DNA of 8,268 bases from Bradyrhizobiaceae bacterium (GCA_947475855.1 CANJPN010000263.1:1-8268); one strand, 5' to 3'. Shown: positions 1 to 6,855, numbered from the stretch's first letter. Numbers and translations are program-made. Notes: generated from the sequence alone by a model not told the origin.

Positions 1-592
1 GCCCGCCGACGAGATCGTTCAGAGCTGGCCCGGTTCCCTTATAAGGGACGTGCAGGATGTCTGTACCTGTGATGCTTTTGAAGAACTCGCCGGCAAGGTG
101 AACTGTCGAGCCTATGCCGGCAGAGCCGTAATTGAGTTTGCCGGGGTTGGCCTTGGCTTCGGAGACGATCTCGGCCACCGATTTGAACGGCATGCGGTTG
201 GCCACTGCCAAAACGTATGCGCCCGAGGTGGCTGTCACAACGCCGTCGAAATCCTTGATTGGATCAAACGGCAACTTTGCATAGAGCCCCGGCATGGCGG
301 TGAAACCGCTGTGTGATGCGAGCAAGGTGTACCCGTCGGGTGCTGCCTTGGCGACGGCATCCATGCCGTTGATTCCGCCAGCGCCGCCACGATTTTCAAC
401 CACCACACCGACGCCGATGTTCTCTGACAGCGCGCGGCCAATGATACGGCCAATCACGTCTACCCCGCCGCCTGCCGCGAATGGCACGATGAGGCGGATG
501 GGACGATCGGGAAATACTGCTTGAGCAGAGGCTATGCCGGGTAACAACAACGCCATTGCGGCAAGCAACAGAGCGCGGTGGGTGGAAAGCAT
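1..592 (-). CDS. Bug/TctC-family periplasmic substrate-binding protein, C-terminus beyond the window
   Basis: Minus-strand frame that stays open from an ATG at 592-590 to the left edge, giving the N-terminal 197 residues of a family usually about 320-330 long. Residues 1-23 form a signal peptide (hydrophobic LLLAAMALLLPGI, then ASAQ before the mature start AVFPDRPIRLIV). Bug/TctC hallmarks follow in order: VPFAAGGGVDV (36-46), VVVENRGGAGG (63-73), AKAAPDGYTLL (81-91), LPFDPIKDFDGV (107-118), NYGSAGIGSTVHLAGEFF (154-171) and HVPYKGTGPALNDLVGG (181-197). These proteins bind carboxylates or related small ligands in the periplasm, canonically for a TctAB membrane pair. The start is favoured by GGAG 9 nt upstream; in-frame ATGs at 613 and 634 are possible but would put a charged extension before the signal peptide. 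It lies 72 nt downstream of the ABC permease on the same strand and may be cotranscribed with it. Family assignment is firm; the ligand is unknown. Confidence 0.93.
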   Translation of the reverse strand, partial: MLSTHRALLLAAMALLLPGIASAQAVFPDRPIRLIVPFAAGGGVDVIGRIIGRALSENIGVGVVVENRGGAGGINGMDAVAKAAPDGYTLLASHSGFTAMPGLYAKLPFDPIKDFDGVVTATSGAYVLAVANRMPFKSVAEIVSEAKANPGKLNYGSAGIGSTVHLAGEFFKSITGTDILHVPYKGTGPALNDLVGG

Positions 593-664
593 AAAGACGG
601 TCTCCGGCAGCATTGGCTGCCGTGATGACCGCATCAGGCTGGGCTTGTCAACTTTCGGGCTGTG

Positions 665-1450
665 TCACTGCCCCATCGACGAGCGGTGGGCCCATCCGGT
701 CATCCGCATCTCGAGCCAGGCCATCAGCACGTACATGACGATGCCGAGCACGGCGAGGGCGAGAAGGACGGCGAACACGAGCGGCATGTTGAACTGGGAC
801 TGAGCGGCCAGCATGGTGTGGCCCAGGCCGGAGTTCGCGCCGATCGTTTCCGACATGACCGAGCCGATGAAAGCGAGCGTGACGGCGACTTTCAGAGAAC
901 CGAAGAAGTAGGGCAACGCACGGGGTATGCCGACCTTCAACATGATGTCCATCTTGCTGGCACCGAGTGCGCGCAGAACGTCCTCGAGTTCGGGCTCGAT
1001 GGTGGCGAGGCCGGTCGAGACGTTCACGACGATAGGGAAGAACGCAATCAGGAAGGCCGTTAGCACGGCCGGGATGGAGCCGATGCCGAACCACATGATG
1101 AGCACGGGGATGACCGCTACCTTCGGCACGGCGTTGAAGCCGACCATCAGGGGATAGAGGCCCGCGTAGATCGTGCGCGACCAGCCGACGAGGATGCCCA
1201 GAAGCAGGCCGCCGATAATTGCCATGATGAAGCCGAGCATGGTCGTCCACATCGTCTGGATCGAGTTCATCCAGATGGCCGGCCAAAACTGGATCGTCGC
1301 CTCCAGGATCTTGCTTGGAGCGGGGAGTACGAAAGGTGCGATCTTGAAGATCCAGACCGCACCTTCCCAGACCGCGAACATGACGAACGCATAAAGCCAG
1401 GGAGCGATGGCGGTCCAGTCGTAGCCTTTGGTGGGGGATGAAGAGCTCAT
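665..1450 (-). CDS. ABC transporter permease, NitT/TauT (SsuC/TauC-like) family
   Basis: Protein of 261 residues, the usual size for SsuC/TauC-type permeases. It is the inner-membrane channel of an importer with the adjacent ATPase and binding protein. Hydrophobic segments are visible at about 17-36, 68-90, 110-145 (two spans), 183-205 and 222-245. The short segment FNAVPKVAVIPVLIMWFGIG (105-124) is a family hallmark. The cytoplasmic EAA loop that docks on the ATPase is at about 153-180, with EDVLRALGAS holding the invariant Gly163 and ending in IPRALP. The start ATG at 1450 overlaps the ATPase stop by 4 nt (ATGA), so translation is probably coupled. Substrates known for the family include alkanesulfonates, taurine, nitrate and aromatic carboxylates; nothing here selects among them. 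Confidence 0.95.
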   Translation of the reverse strand: MSSSSPTKGYDWTAIAPWLYAFVMFAVWEGAVWIFKIAPFVLPAPSKILEATIQFWPAIWMNSIQTMWTTMLGFIMAIIGGLLLGILVGWSRTIYAGLYPLMVGFNAVPKVAVIPVLIMWFGIGSIPAVLTAFLIAFFPIVVNVSTGLATIEPELEDVLRALGASKMDIMLKVGIPRALPYFFGSLKVAVTLAFIGSVMSETIGANSGLGHTMLAAQSQFNMPLVFAVLLALAVLGIVMYVLMAWLEMRMTGWAHRSSMGQ

Positions 1451-2238
1451 GCTGCGGCCCTCGCCTCGGCAATGTGACTGCGCAGCTCCTGCACGATCGC
1501 GTTGAACTCCTGCTTGTAGGTGAGTTCGATCGGACGCGGGCGGGGGAACTCGATGTCACGAGTCACCACGATTTTGCCCGGGCGTGCACTCATGACAAAG
1601 ATGCGGTCGGCGAGGAACACGGCTTCACGCAGGTCGTGAGTGACGAGGATCACGGTCATCCGCTTCTTCTGGTGCAGGTCACGCATGACCTGCCACAATT
1701 CTTCACGGGTGAAGGCATCGAGAGCGCCGAAGGGCTCGTCGAGCATCAAAAGCTTGGGATCGTGAATGAGAGCGCGGCACAGGTTGGAGCGCTGCTGCAT
1801 GCCGCCGGAAAGCTGCCAGGGGAACTTGTTGCCGAACCCCTTCAGGCCGACGACGGACAGTAGATCCTCGGCTTGTTGGGTGTAGGCGGCGCGCTCGCGG
1901 GAGAGCTTGGAGCGATGGGGTTGTACAATTTCGAGGGGCAGCATCACGTTCTTGAGCGTGGTGCGCCAGGGCAGCATCGAGGGGTTCTGGAAGGCCATGC
2001 CGGCCATCGATACCGGGCCCGTAACAGGCTTTCCGGCCACCTGTACTGTGCCCTTCGTCGGCCGGACGAGGCCGGTTGCCAGCTTCATCAACGTCGACTT
2101 GCCGCAGCCGGACGGCCCGACGACGGCGGCGAACTGGCCTTCCTCGACCGTCATGTCCAGACCATCGACGGCGAGTGTTCCCCCCGCGCCGCCGTAGGTC
2201 AGGCTGACGTTTGAAACTTCGACAAATCCCCCAGCCAT
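1447..2238 (-). CDS. ABC transporter ATP-binding protein, NitT/TauT (SsuB/TauB-like) family
   Basis: Protein of 263 residues with every ABC ATPase motif intact: Walker A GPSGCGKST (41-49), Q-loop AFQNPSMLPW (82-91, Gln84), signature LSGGMQQR (143-150), Walker B LLMLDEP with the catalytic Glu (163-169), D-loop GALD (171-174) and H-loop VTHD (His201). The MLPW after the Q-loop and the length fit the nitrate/sulfonate/taurine subgroup. It hydrolyses ATP on the cytoplasmic face to drive the permease encoded immediately downstream. I chose the ATG at 2238 because homology begins there (FVEVSNVSLTYGG). The frame extends back to a GTG at 2289, but that 17-residue extension is not family-like, has no Shine-Dalgarno and crosses the inverted repeat at 2274-2306. 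The site before 2238 is itself weak (GAAAG-like), so this subunit may be translated less than the binding protein. Confidence 0.95.
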   Translation of the reverse strand: MAGGFVEVSNVSLTYGGAGGTLAVDGLDMTVEEGQFAAVVGPSGCGKSTLMKLATGLVRPTKGTVQVAGKPVTGPVSMAGMAFQNPSMLPWRTTLKNVMLPLEIVQPHRSKLSRERAAYTQQAEDLLSVVGLKGFGNKFPWQLSGGMQQRSNLCRALIHDPKLLMLDEPFGALDAFTREELWQVMRDLHQKKRMTVILVTHDLREAVFLADRIFVMSARPGKIVVTRDIEFPRPRPIELTYKQEFNAIVQELRSHIAEARAAA

Positions 2239-2273
2239 TTCAATCTTTCTATTGTGGTAGCTTCTTGCCCTAA

Positions 2274-2306
2274 TACCCTCTCCGAGCACGGTGCCGGGAG
2301 AGGGTA
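2274..2306 (-). promoter_or_regulatory. Perfect 10-bp inverted repeat between the binding-protein and ATPase genes
   Basis: TACCCTCTCC at 2274-2283 and GGAGAGGGTA at 2297-2306 are exact reverse complements around a 13-nt loop. In the minus-strand transcript the stem begins 5 nt after the binding-protein stop codon and ends 35 nt before the ATPase start. The stem is G+C-rich, but TTAGGGC follows rather than a U-run, so it is not a standard intrinsic terminator. By analogy with intercistronic hairpins after other binding-protein genes, it may stabilise the upstream message or reduce read-through, giving more binding protein than ATPase and permease. The repeat is seen directly; the role is inferred. 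Confidence 0.55.
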
Positions 2307-2311
2307 GTCCG

Positions 2312-3340
2312 TTACTTGATCATACGCTCGGCGGCCGGGGCCAAGAACGAGCCATCGAACACAGCGTCAGGTGCCGGCGGGTTCTTCAGGTTACGGGCTT
2401 CCTTTTGAACCTGAATGTTGCGGGCCAGCTTGTCGGCTTCTACGCCACCGAACCCGTTCTTCTTGACGGCAGGCGTGATGAAGTTCTGAGCCAGAGCCAT
2501 CTGCAGGCGCTCGAGTTCGACGGCCTTGGTGACGACCGAGTTACGCTTGAGGACGGAATCGACAGCCGCCGCCGGGTCGGTTGCAGTGTCCTGCATGCCT
2601 TTGCCGACGGCCTTTAGGAAGCCCTTCACTGCGTTCGGGTTCTTGGCGGCGAACTCATTGCTGACGAAGATCGAGTTGCCGTAGAGATCGAGGCCGTTCT
2701 CGGCCATCAAGATGAGAGAGATGTCGTCGGCGGGAACACCCTGGGACTTCAAGTTCAACACGGACGAGAACGAGAAGCCGAAGATCGCCTGGACCTTGCC
2801 CTGTGCGAGCATCGGCTCGCGGACCGGGAAGCCGACGTTTTCGAGCTTGATGCCCGACGTGTCGATCTTTGCGACCTTGTGGAACACAGGCCACTGGCCG
2901 AAGGCGCCGTCTGCCTGCGGTGCGCCGAGCGTCTTTCCTTCGAGGGTCTTGGGATCGGTCGTGACGCCAAGGCTCTTGCGGCCGATCACTGCGAACGGCG
3001 GGCGTTCGTAGATCATCATGACGGCCTTGAGGCCGGCGTCCTTCTTGTCGTCGGCGAACTCGATGAGGGCGTTGAGATCGCCGAAGCCCATCTGATAGGT
3101 GCCGGATGCGATGCGGGTGATCGTATCGCGGGAACCGTTACCGGTGTCGATGGTGACGTTGAGGCCTTCGGCCTTGAAGTATCCCTTGTCGATCGCGACG
3201 AGGAATGGAGCCGCCGGGCCTTCGAACTTCCAATCGAGTGTAAACTTGACGTCGGTACCCTGGGCCGCGGCTGCGGTCGCTGCGAGGCCAGTCGCGACGC
3301 TAACGAATGCCGCAGTCAGCCGATTGATTTTGAGGCTCAT
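2312..3340 (-). CDS. ABC transporter periplasmic substrate-binding protein, NMT1/THI5-like (SsuA/TauA superfamily)
   Basis: Protein of 342 residues. The signal peptide is residues 1 to about 26 (KINR, hydrophobic core, then ATAAAAQG with an Ala-x-Ala cleavage site). The mature start VKFTLDWKFEGPAAPFLVAIDKGYFKAEGLNVTI (31-64) is the classic NMT1/THI5-like opening, where the FTLDW strand and the KGYFKAEGL helix border the ligand cleft. Later family-like stretches are GSRDTITRIASGTYQMGFGDLNALI (69-93), LEGKTLGAPQADGAF (133-147) and VGFPVREPMLAQGKVQAIFGF (169-189). The start ATG at 3340 is supported by GGGAG 9 nt upstream; an upstream in-frame start at 3385 would add a charged leader before the signal peptide. 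It is first in the minus-strand operon and delivers ligand to the permease/ATPase pair. Related folds bind pyrimidine thiamine precursors, sulfonates, nitrate or aromatic acids; I cannot choose among them. Confidence 0.94.
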   Translation of the reverse strand: MSLKINRLTAAFVSVATGLAATAAAAQGTDVKFTLDWKFEGPAAPFLVAIDKGYFKAEGLNVTIDTGNGSRDTITRIASGTYQMGFGDLNALIEFADDKKDAGLKAVMMIYERPPFAVIGRKSLGVTTDPKTLEGKTLGAPQADGAFGQWPVFHKVAKIDTSGIKLENVGFPVREPMLAQGKVQAIFGFSFSSVLNLKSQGVPADDISLILMAENGLDLYGNSIFVSNEFAAKNPNAVKGFLKAVGKGMQDTATDPAAAVDSVLKRNSVVTKAVELERLQMALAQNFITPAVKKNGFGGVEADKLARNIQVQKEARNLKNPPAPDAVFDGSFLAPAAERMIK

Positions 3341-3448
3341 CTTGAACAACTCCCTTGACGGATGAGCGCGCCGCCCGCCACCCAAGCGGGTCTATCACGC
3401 GCTTCGTTGCACTGGACTTCTTGCATGTTTCCAAAGCCGCTGAAAGTC

Positions 3449-3464
3449 CTTCGCACGTGCAAAG
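3449..3464. promoter_or_regulatory. Candidate operator: 16-bp near-perfect palindrome
   Basis: CTTCGCACGTGCAAAG pairs in seven of eight symmetric positions, with an 8-bp perfect core GCACGTGC at 3453-3460. It is roughly in the middle of the divergent spacer, about 110 bp from the ABC operon start codon and about 150 bp from the Bug operon start codon. That suits a dimeric repressor or activator controlling both directions. No regulator gene lies in the window, so its identity is unknown. A lone palindrome of this size can occur by chance. Confidence 0.35.
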
Positions 3465-3548
3465 ATTGGGCGGATTGCCTTCCACTTGGGCAAAGGTCAA
3501 CCAGAGAGACATTAATGGTCGGCTTGGGATAGAGAGGGGTTGCTGTAA

Positions 3549-3562
3549 GTGCAGCGTGCAGC
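3549..3562. repeat. Tandem 7-bp direct repeat
   Basis: GTGCAGC occurs twice back to back (3549-3555 and 3556-3562), preceded by TGCTG at 3541-3545, which can pair with the CAGCA at 3559-3563. It lies just before the open frame of the first plus-strand Bug gene. It may be part of a 5' leader hairpin or a protein site, or simply chance; the repeat itself is exact. Confidence 0.4.
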
Positions 3563-3614
3563 ATAGACTTTGGTCGAAACGTCCAACACCGAGGCGGCAG
3601 CCATCGCACGCGCC

Positions 3615-4691
3615 ATGATCAGTGCAATTTCGTCAACCGCCTGGGGAGTCTTACCCGGCGCTATCCTTGCGATCGCCTGTAGTGTCGCGGGTGGGGTGGG
3701 TGTAGCGGCGCAGGAGGCTACGGGCTTCTACAAGGGCAAGCAGATCAGCTTGATCGTCGGTTACGGGCCGGGCGGCGGCTATGACGTCTACGGAAGGCTC
3801 GTTGCAAAGCATATCGGCCGTTTGATGCCCGGACAACCGGCGGTGGTCGTGCAAAACATGCCTGGCGCGGGCAGTCTCGTCGCCACGAACTACATCTATC
3901 GTATAGCGCCGAAAGACGGTTCCGTTTTCGGTATCTTTGCGCGCAATATGCCGCTCGTCGGCCTGATCGGCAACAAGCAGAACGTGAAATTCGACCCGCT
4001 GCATTTCACGTGGCTGGGTTCTTCGACGAGCTTCATCAACGATGCTTACGTGTTGCTCGTCCGGAAAGCGGCGGCGGTCAATACTTTAGAGGCATTGCGG
4101 GTACCCGGCGGCGCGCCGCTGATGATCGGCAGCACGTCCGAGGGGGCATCGAGCGATGCGATTCCGCACGTGATGCGCGAACTGATGGGGCTCAACGTCA
4201 AGGCGATCAGCGGGTACACAGATAGCAGCCAACTTTTCCTTGCGATGGACCGTGGAGAGGTCGACGGGCGGGGCGTTGGTTTGTCGGCTGTCAGAGCCAA
4301 CAAAGCGGACTGGCTTCTTCCTGATGGTCCCATGCGCGTTCTGGTCGCGTTCGGGCGCAACGCGCGGCATCCCGATTATCCTGATGTTCCCATCGCGCAG
4401 GAGCTGGCCAAAGGCGAGCGCGAGCGCCGGCTCATCGAGGCAATCGAGGTACCTTACAAGATCTCGCGTCCGTTTGCCGCCCCACCTGGCGTGCCGATCG
4501 AAAGGGCGAAGGCGCTGCAATCGGCCTTCCTGGCTGTCCACAAGGACAAGCAGTTTCTGATTGATGCGGAGAAAGCGGGGGTCGACATCAGCCCGCTGGG
4601 GGCTTCGGATGTGCTGGATCTGATCCGGCGGGTGGCCGAGACGCCACCGGATATGCTGCGCGCGATCGAAAAGCTGATCGAGGGGAGCTGA
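3615..4691 (+). CDS. Bug/TctC-like periplasmic substrate-binding protein, divergent branch
   Basis: Protein of 358 residues, about 30 longer than the other Bug proteins here. A signal peptide spans residues 1-33 (hydrophobic VLPGAILAIACSVAGGVGVAA, then QEATGFYKGK). FYKGKQISLIVGYGPGGGYDVYGRLVAKHIG (38-68) and VVVQNMPGAGSLVATNYIY (77-95) replace the VPFAAGGxxD and VVVENRxGAGG motifs of the standard family. IAPKDGSVFG (97-106) matches the usual A-x-PDGYT segment. The region that is YGSAG...HVPYKG in its neighbours reads MIGSTSEGASSDAIPH (170-185) and ISGYTDSSQLFLAMDRGEVDG (198-218). This is the longer FYKGK-type branch often seen in Bradyrhizobium-like genomes. ATG 3615 is the only ATG before the hydrophobic core, but no good Shine-Dalgarno precedes it; a TTG at 3570 is a weaker alternative. 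It is first of four tandem receptors; the ligand is unknown. Confidence 0.9.
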   Translation: MISAISSTAWGVLPGAILAIACSVAGGVGVAAQEATGFYKGKQISLIVGYGPGGGYDVYGRLVAKHIGRLMPGQPAVVVQNMPGAGSLVATNYIYRIAPKDGSVFGIFARNMPLVGLIGNKQNVKFDPLHFTWLGSSTSFINDAYVLLVRKAAAVNTLEALRVPGGAPLMIGSTSEGASSDAIPHVMRELMGLNVKAISGYTDSSQLFLAMDRGEVDGRGVGLSAVRANKADWLLPDGPMRVLVAFGRNARHPDYPDVPIAQELAKGERERRLIEAIEVPYKISRPFAAPPGVPIERAKALQSAFLAVHKDKQFLIDAEKAGVDISPLGASDVLDLIRRVAETPPDMLRAIEKLIEGS

Positions 4692-4859
4692 TCAGAAGGT
4701 GGCCAGGAGTCGGATTGAGTAATCTCGGCGATGTGGGATTGTGGGTTCCTGGTCGCCGGCGTCGTTCTTTGCTGGATTCGTGAGAGCTTTCGATCAATTG
4801 ATATGCCTCAATCCGCGATTGCGGAACGAGGCCAACGAGAGATGAGCTGGAGGGAACCT
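4692..4859 (+). promoter_or_regulatory. 168-bp spacer before the second Bug gene, with palindrome and strong ribosome site
   Basis: This is the longest gap within the plus-strand run and could hold a secondary promoter. CTGATCAG at 4688-4695 is a perfect palindrome overlapping the upstream stop codon. ATCAATTGAT at 4793-4802 is a perfect 10-bp palindrome in an A+T-rich patch. TCCGC/GCGGA at 4812-4825 can form a 5-bp stem with a GATT loop. GGAGGGA at 4849-4855 is a strong Shine-Dalgarno ending 4 nt before ATG 4860 (GGAGG core 6 nt away) and decides that start. The open frame continuing upstream to 4731 shows no family similarity. No terminator is visible. Confidence 0.45.
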
Positions 4860-5849
4860 ATGAAGCGTTGGGGAGCGTTTGGCGCCGGGCTGCTCGCCTG
4901 CACGATGTTGCTTGGAGCCGGCGCGCCGGGCGACGTTGCTTTCGCCCAGTCGTTTCCGGACAGGTCGCTGAAGATGATCGTACCGCAACCGCCGGGGGGC
5001 GGCTTCGATCTCGTCGGCCGGGTTACGGCAGACAAGCTCGGCCAAGTTCTCGGGCAGTCGGTCATCGTCGAGAACAGGTCGGGCACGGGAACGCTTGTCG
5101 GCACGGATGCCGTCGCGAAAGCGGCTGCTGACGGCTACACGATGTTGGTCGCCGGCCTGCCGAACATCGTCCTCAACGTCGGGCTCTATCCGAAGCTGCC
5201 CTACGATCCGATCAAGGATTTCGCCGTGGTCGGCATGGCGGTCAGCTACGGCTATGCCCTGGCGACGCGAAAGGATCTGCCGCAGACCGACTTCAAGTCG
5301 CTGATCGCGTTTGCCAAGGAGAATCCCGAGAAGGTGACGTACGCGTCCGGCGGGCGAGGTACGGGCCAGCATATCGCGATGGCGGTGGCGGCCCATCTCG
5401 CCGGCACGAAGATGACCCACGTTCCCTATCGTGGAGCGCAGGCGGCCTACCAGGATATTCTGGGCGGCCGGGTCGATCTGTTTTTTGACAATGTATCGAC
5501 TGCGCTTCCGCTGATCGACGATAGTCGCGTCAACGTGCTCGCGGTTTCGACGCCGAAGCGGCATCCACGCATGCCCAACGTGCCGACGCTGATCGAGGCG
5601 GGGCTCGGAGATTTCGAGATGGAGACGTGGTTCGGGGTGTTCGTTCCGGCCGCGACGCCTGCGCCTGCTCTCGAAAAGCTGCGTGCGGCCATGGACCAAG
5701 TCGTCCAGCGACCGGATTTCGCGGCCGTGTTCGAAAAAACCGGGGGCATTCCGATGAGGCTTACGGCGGCGCAATCGGATGCCCTGGTGAAGCGCGAGAT
5801 GACGCGGTGGACGAAGCTCCTGAAGGATGCGTCGGTTTCCGCAGAATAG
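4860..5849 (+). CDS. Bug/TctC-family periplasmic substrate-binding protein
   Basis: Protein of 329 residues, standard family length. The signal peptide is residues 1 to about 29 (MKRW, hydrophobic GAGLLACTMLLGAG, AFAQ before SFPDRSLKMI). Motifs in order: VPQPPGGGFDLVGR (41-54), VIVENRSGTGTLVG (68-81), AKAAADGYTML (86-96), LPYDPIKDFAVVG (113-125), YASGGRGTGQHIA (161-173), HVPYRGAQAAYQDILGGRVDLFFDN (187-211) and VPTLIEAGL (241-249). GGGFD in the first loop and GRVD in the later loop are the usual acidic positions near the ligand carboxylates. VPQPPGGG instead of VPFAAGGG and ASGGRGT instead of GSAGxGS suggest a ligand different from its neighbours. ATG 4860 is chosen for its strong Shine-Dalgarno and for placing the signal peptide at the N-terminus; ATGs at 4803 and 4842 are less likely. 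Confidence 0.94.
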   Translation: MKRWGAFGAGLLACTMLLGAGAPGDVAFAQSFPDRSLKMIVPQPPGGGFDLVGRVTADKLGQVLGQSVIVENRSGTGTLVGTDAVAKAAADGYTMLVAGLPNIVLNVGLYPKLPYDPIKDFAVVGMAVSYGYALATRKDLPQTDFKSLIAFAKENPEKVTYASGGRGTGQHIAMAVAAHLAGTKMTHVPYRGAQAAYQDILGGRVDLFFDNVSTALPLIDDSRVNVLAVSTPKRHPRMPNVPTLIEAGLGDFEMETWFGVFVPAATPAPALEKLRAAMDQVVQRPDFAAVFEKTGGIPMRLTAAQSDALVKREMTRWTKLLKDASVSAE

Positions 5850-5880
5850 CCGACAATAGAAGGCAGTATTGGGGAGAGTG

Positions 5881-6855
5881 ATGGCGTCATCTGGAAAGTG
5901 TTTTCTGGGCGCAGCGCTGGCGCTGATGTCCGCTGCGATGCCCTGCGCGGCTCAGGGCACATGGCCGGAACGGACTGTGACATTCGTGGTGCCGTTCGCG
6001 GCTGGCGGCATCAGCGATGTGCTGGCGAGAATGGTCGCTGAGCGGTTGCAGACGAGGCTGAAGCAGAACTTCATCGTCGAGAACGCGCTCGGTGCGGCCG
6101 GGACGATCGCGGCCACCCGCGTCGCACGGGCCGATCCCGACGGCTATACGTTATTCTGCGCGTCGGTCGCGCAGATGACGATCGCGCCGTTTACGCACAA
6201 GATCAGCTACGATCCGATCAAGGATTTCGCTCCGATCTCGCTGTTCGCAACGAGCCCGTTCGTCATCTCGGTGGGAGAAACGATACCGGCAAAGACATTG
6301 CCTGAGTTCATCGCCTACGTGAAGTCGAAGCCCGGGCAGGTGAGCTACGGTTCCGCGGGAGCCGGATCGCTGACGCATCTGGCGGCCGCGATGTTCGCCA
6401 AGACGGCCGGGCTGACGATGAACCACGTTCCTTATAAGGGGATAGCACCTGCGTTCCAGGATCTCGTTGCGGGCCATATCGCGATGATGTCTCCGTCACC
6501 TGTCGAGCTGAAGCCTTTTGTCGAGAAGGGAACTCTAAAAGCGTTGGCGCTCACCGACGTCAAGCGGACGAAGGTTTTGCCCGATGTGCCTGCAATCACC
6601 GAATTCATGAAGGCCGAGCCGGTCGTGACGTGGAATGGATTGGTGGCCCCGGCGAAGACACCGGTGGCGATCATCGAATTGCTGTCGCGTGAAATTCGTG
6701 CGGCGGAACAAGATCCGGCCTTCCTCGAGCGGTTTGCAGCCATCGGCGTCGATCCGGTGCTGCATATGCCGCAGGATTTCGCCAAGCTCATCGCCGAAGA
6801 GACGGAACGCTGGCGCACGATCATACACGATCTCGGATTGAAAGCGGCGCAGTAG
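5881..6855 (+). CDS. Bug/TctC-family periplasmic substrate-binding protein with atypical ligand-loop residues
   Basis: Protein of 324 residues. The signal peptide is about residues 1-25 (hydrophobic FLGAALALMSAAMPCAAQ; the Cys is not in a convincing lipobox). Motifs: VVPFAAGGISDVLAR (36-50), FIVENALGAAGTIAA (64-78), ARADPDGYTLF (82-92), ISYDPIKDFAPIS (108-120), SYGSAGAGSLTHLAAAMF (155-172) and HVPYKGIAPAFQDLVAGHI (182-200). Where neighbours have GRVDLFFD or GRIDYMCD, this protein has GHIAMMSP (198-205), so two acidic positions are lost. VENALGAAG also lacks the usual Arg of VENRxGAGG. The gene is 31 nt downstream of the previous Bug gene, almost certainly in the same transcript. GGGGAG at 5871-5876 is a ribosome site for ATG 5881; a GTG at 5878 is an equivalent alternative. 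No frameshift or premature stop, so it is probably functional. Confidence 0.94.
   Translation: MASSGKCFLGAALALMSAAMPCAAQGTWPERTVTFVVPFAAGGISDVLARMVAERLQTRLKQNFIVENALGAAGTIAATRVARADPDGYTLFCASVAQMTIAPFTHKISYDPIKDFAPISLFATSPFVISVGETIPAKTLPEFIAYVKSKPGQVSYGSAGAGSLTHLAAAMFAKTAGLTMNHVPYKGIAPAFQDLVAGHIAMMSPSPVELKPFVEKGTLKALALTDVKRTKVLPDVPAITEFMKAEPVVTWNGLVAPAKTPVAIIELLSREIRAAEQDPAFLERFAAIGVDPVLHMPQDFAKLIAEETERWRTIIHDLGLKAAQ

Larger units (their letters stand above)
3341..3614. promoter_or_regulatory. Divergent intergenic region between the ABC operon and the Bug receptor operon
   Basis: This is 274 bp between divergent start codons, so it must hold the promoter for the minus-strand ABC operon and probably the promoter for the plus-strand Bug run. 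I see no coding frame that looks real. The visible signals are a Shine-Dalgarno for the ABC binding protein (GGGAG on the minus strand at 3350-3354), a near-perfect palindrome at 3449-3464 and a tandem 7-mer at 3549-3562. No -35/-10 pair close to the sigma-70 consensus stands out on either strand; ATTAAT at 3511-3516 is the most A+T-rich spot. The short open frames here have no family resemblance or ribosome site. Confidence 0.6.

Noticed and set aside
36..47. Perfect 12-bp palindrome CCCTTATAAGGG, with a 10-bp version at 6430-6439
   Set aside because: Both copies encode the conserved Val-Pro-Tyr-Lys-Gly motif of Bug proteins (minus strand in the first case), so coding constraint explains them.
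648..1559. 303-codon minus-strand frame overlapping the permease gene
   Set aside because: Arg-rich shadow with no hydrophobic segments or motifs; the permease frame has the EAA loop and membrane spans.
2274..2306. Intrinsic transcription terminator after the ABC binding protein
   Set aside because: The stem is perfect but no U-run follows in the direction of transcription, and the ATPase and permease genes lie downstream on the same strand. I list it as an intercistronic hairpin instead.
3355..3618. Small open frames of 70-90 codons in the divergent spacer on both strands
   Set aside because: None has a ribosome site, hydrophobic segment or familiar motif, and they overlap one another in several frames; the spacer is better read as regulatory.
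4794..5774. 326-codon open frame on the minus strand antisense to the second plus-strand Bug gene
   Set aside because: Arg/His-rich translation with no family resemblance and no ribosome site. It is a G+C-driven shadow of a strongly recognisable Bug gene.
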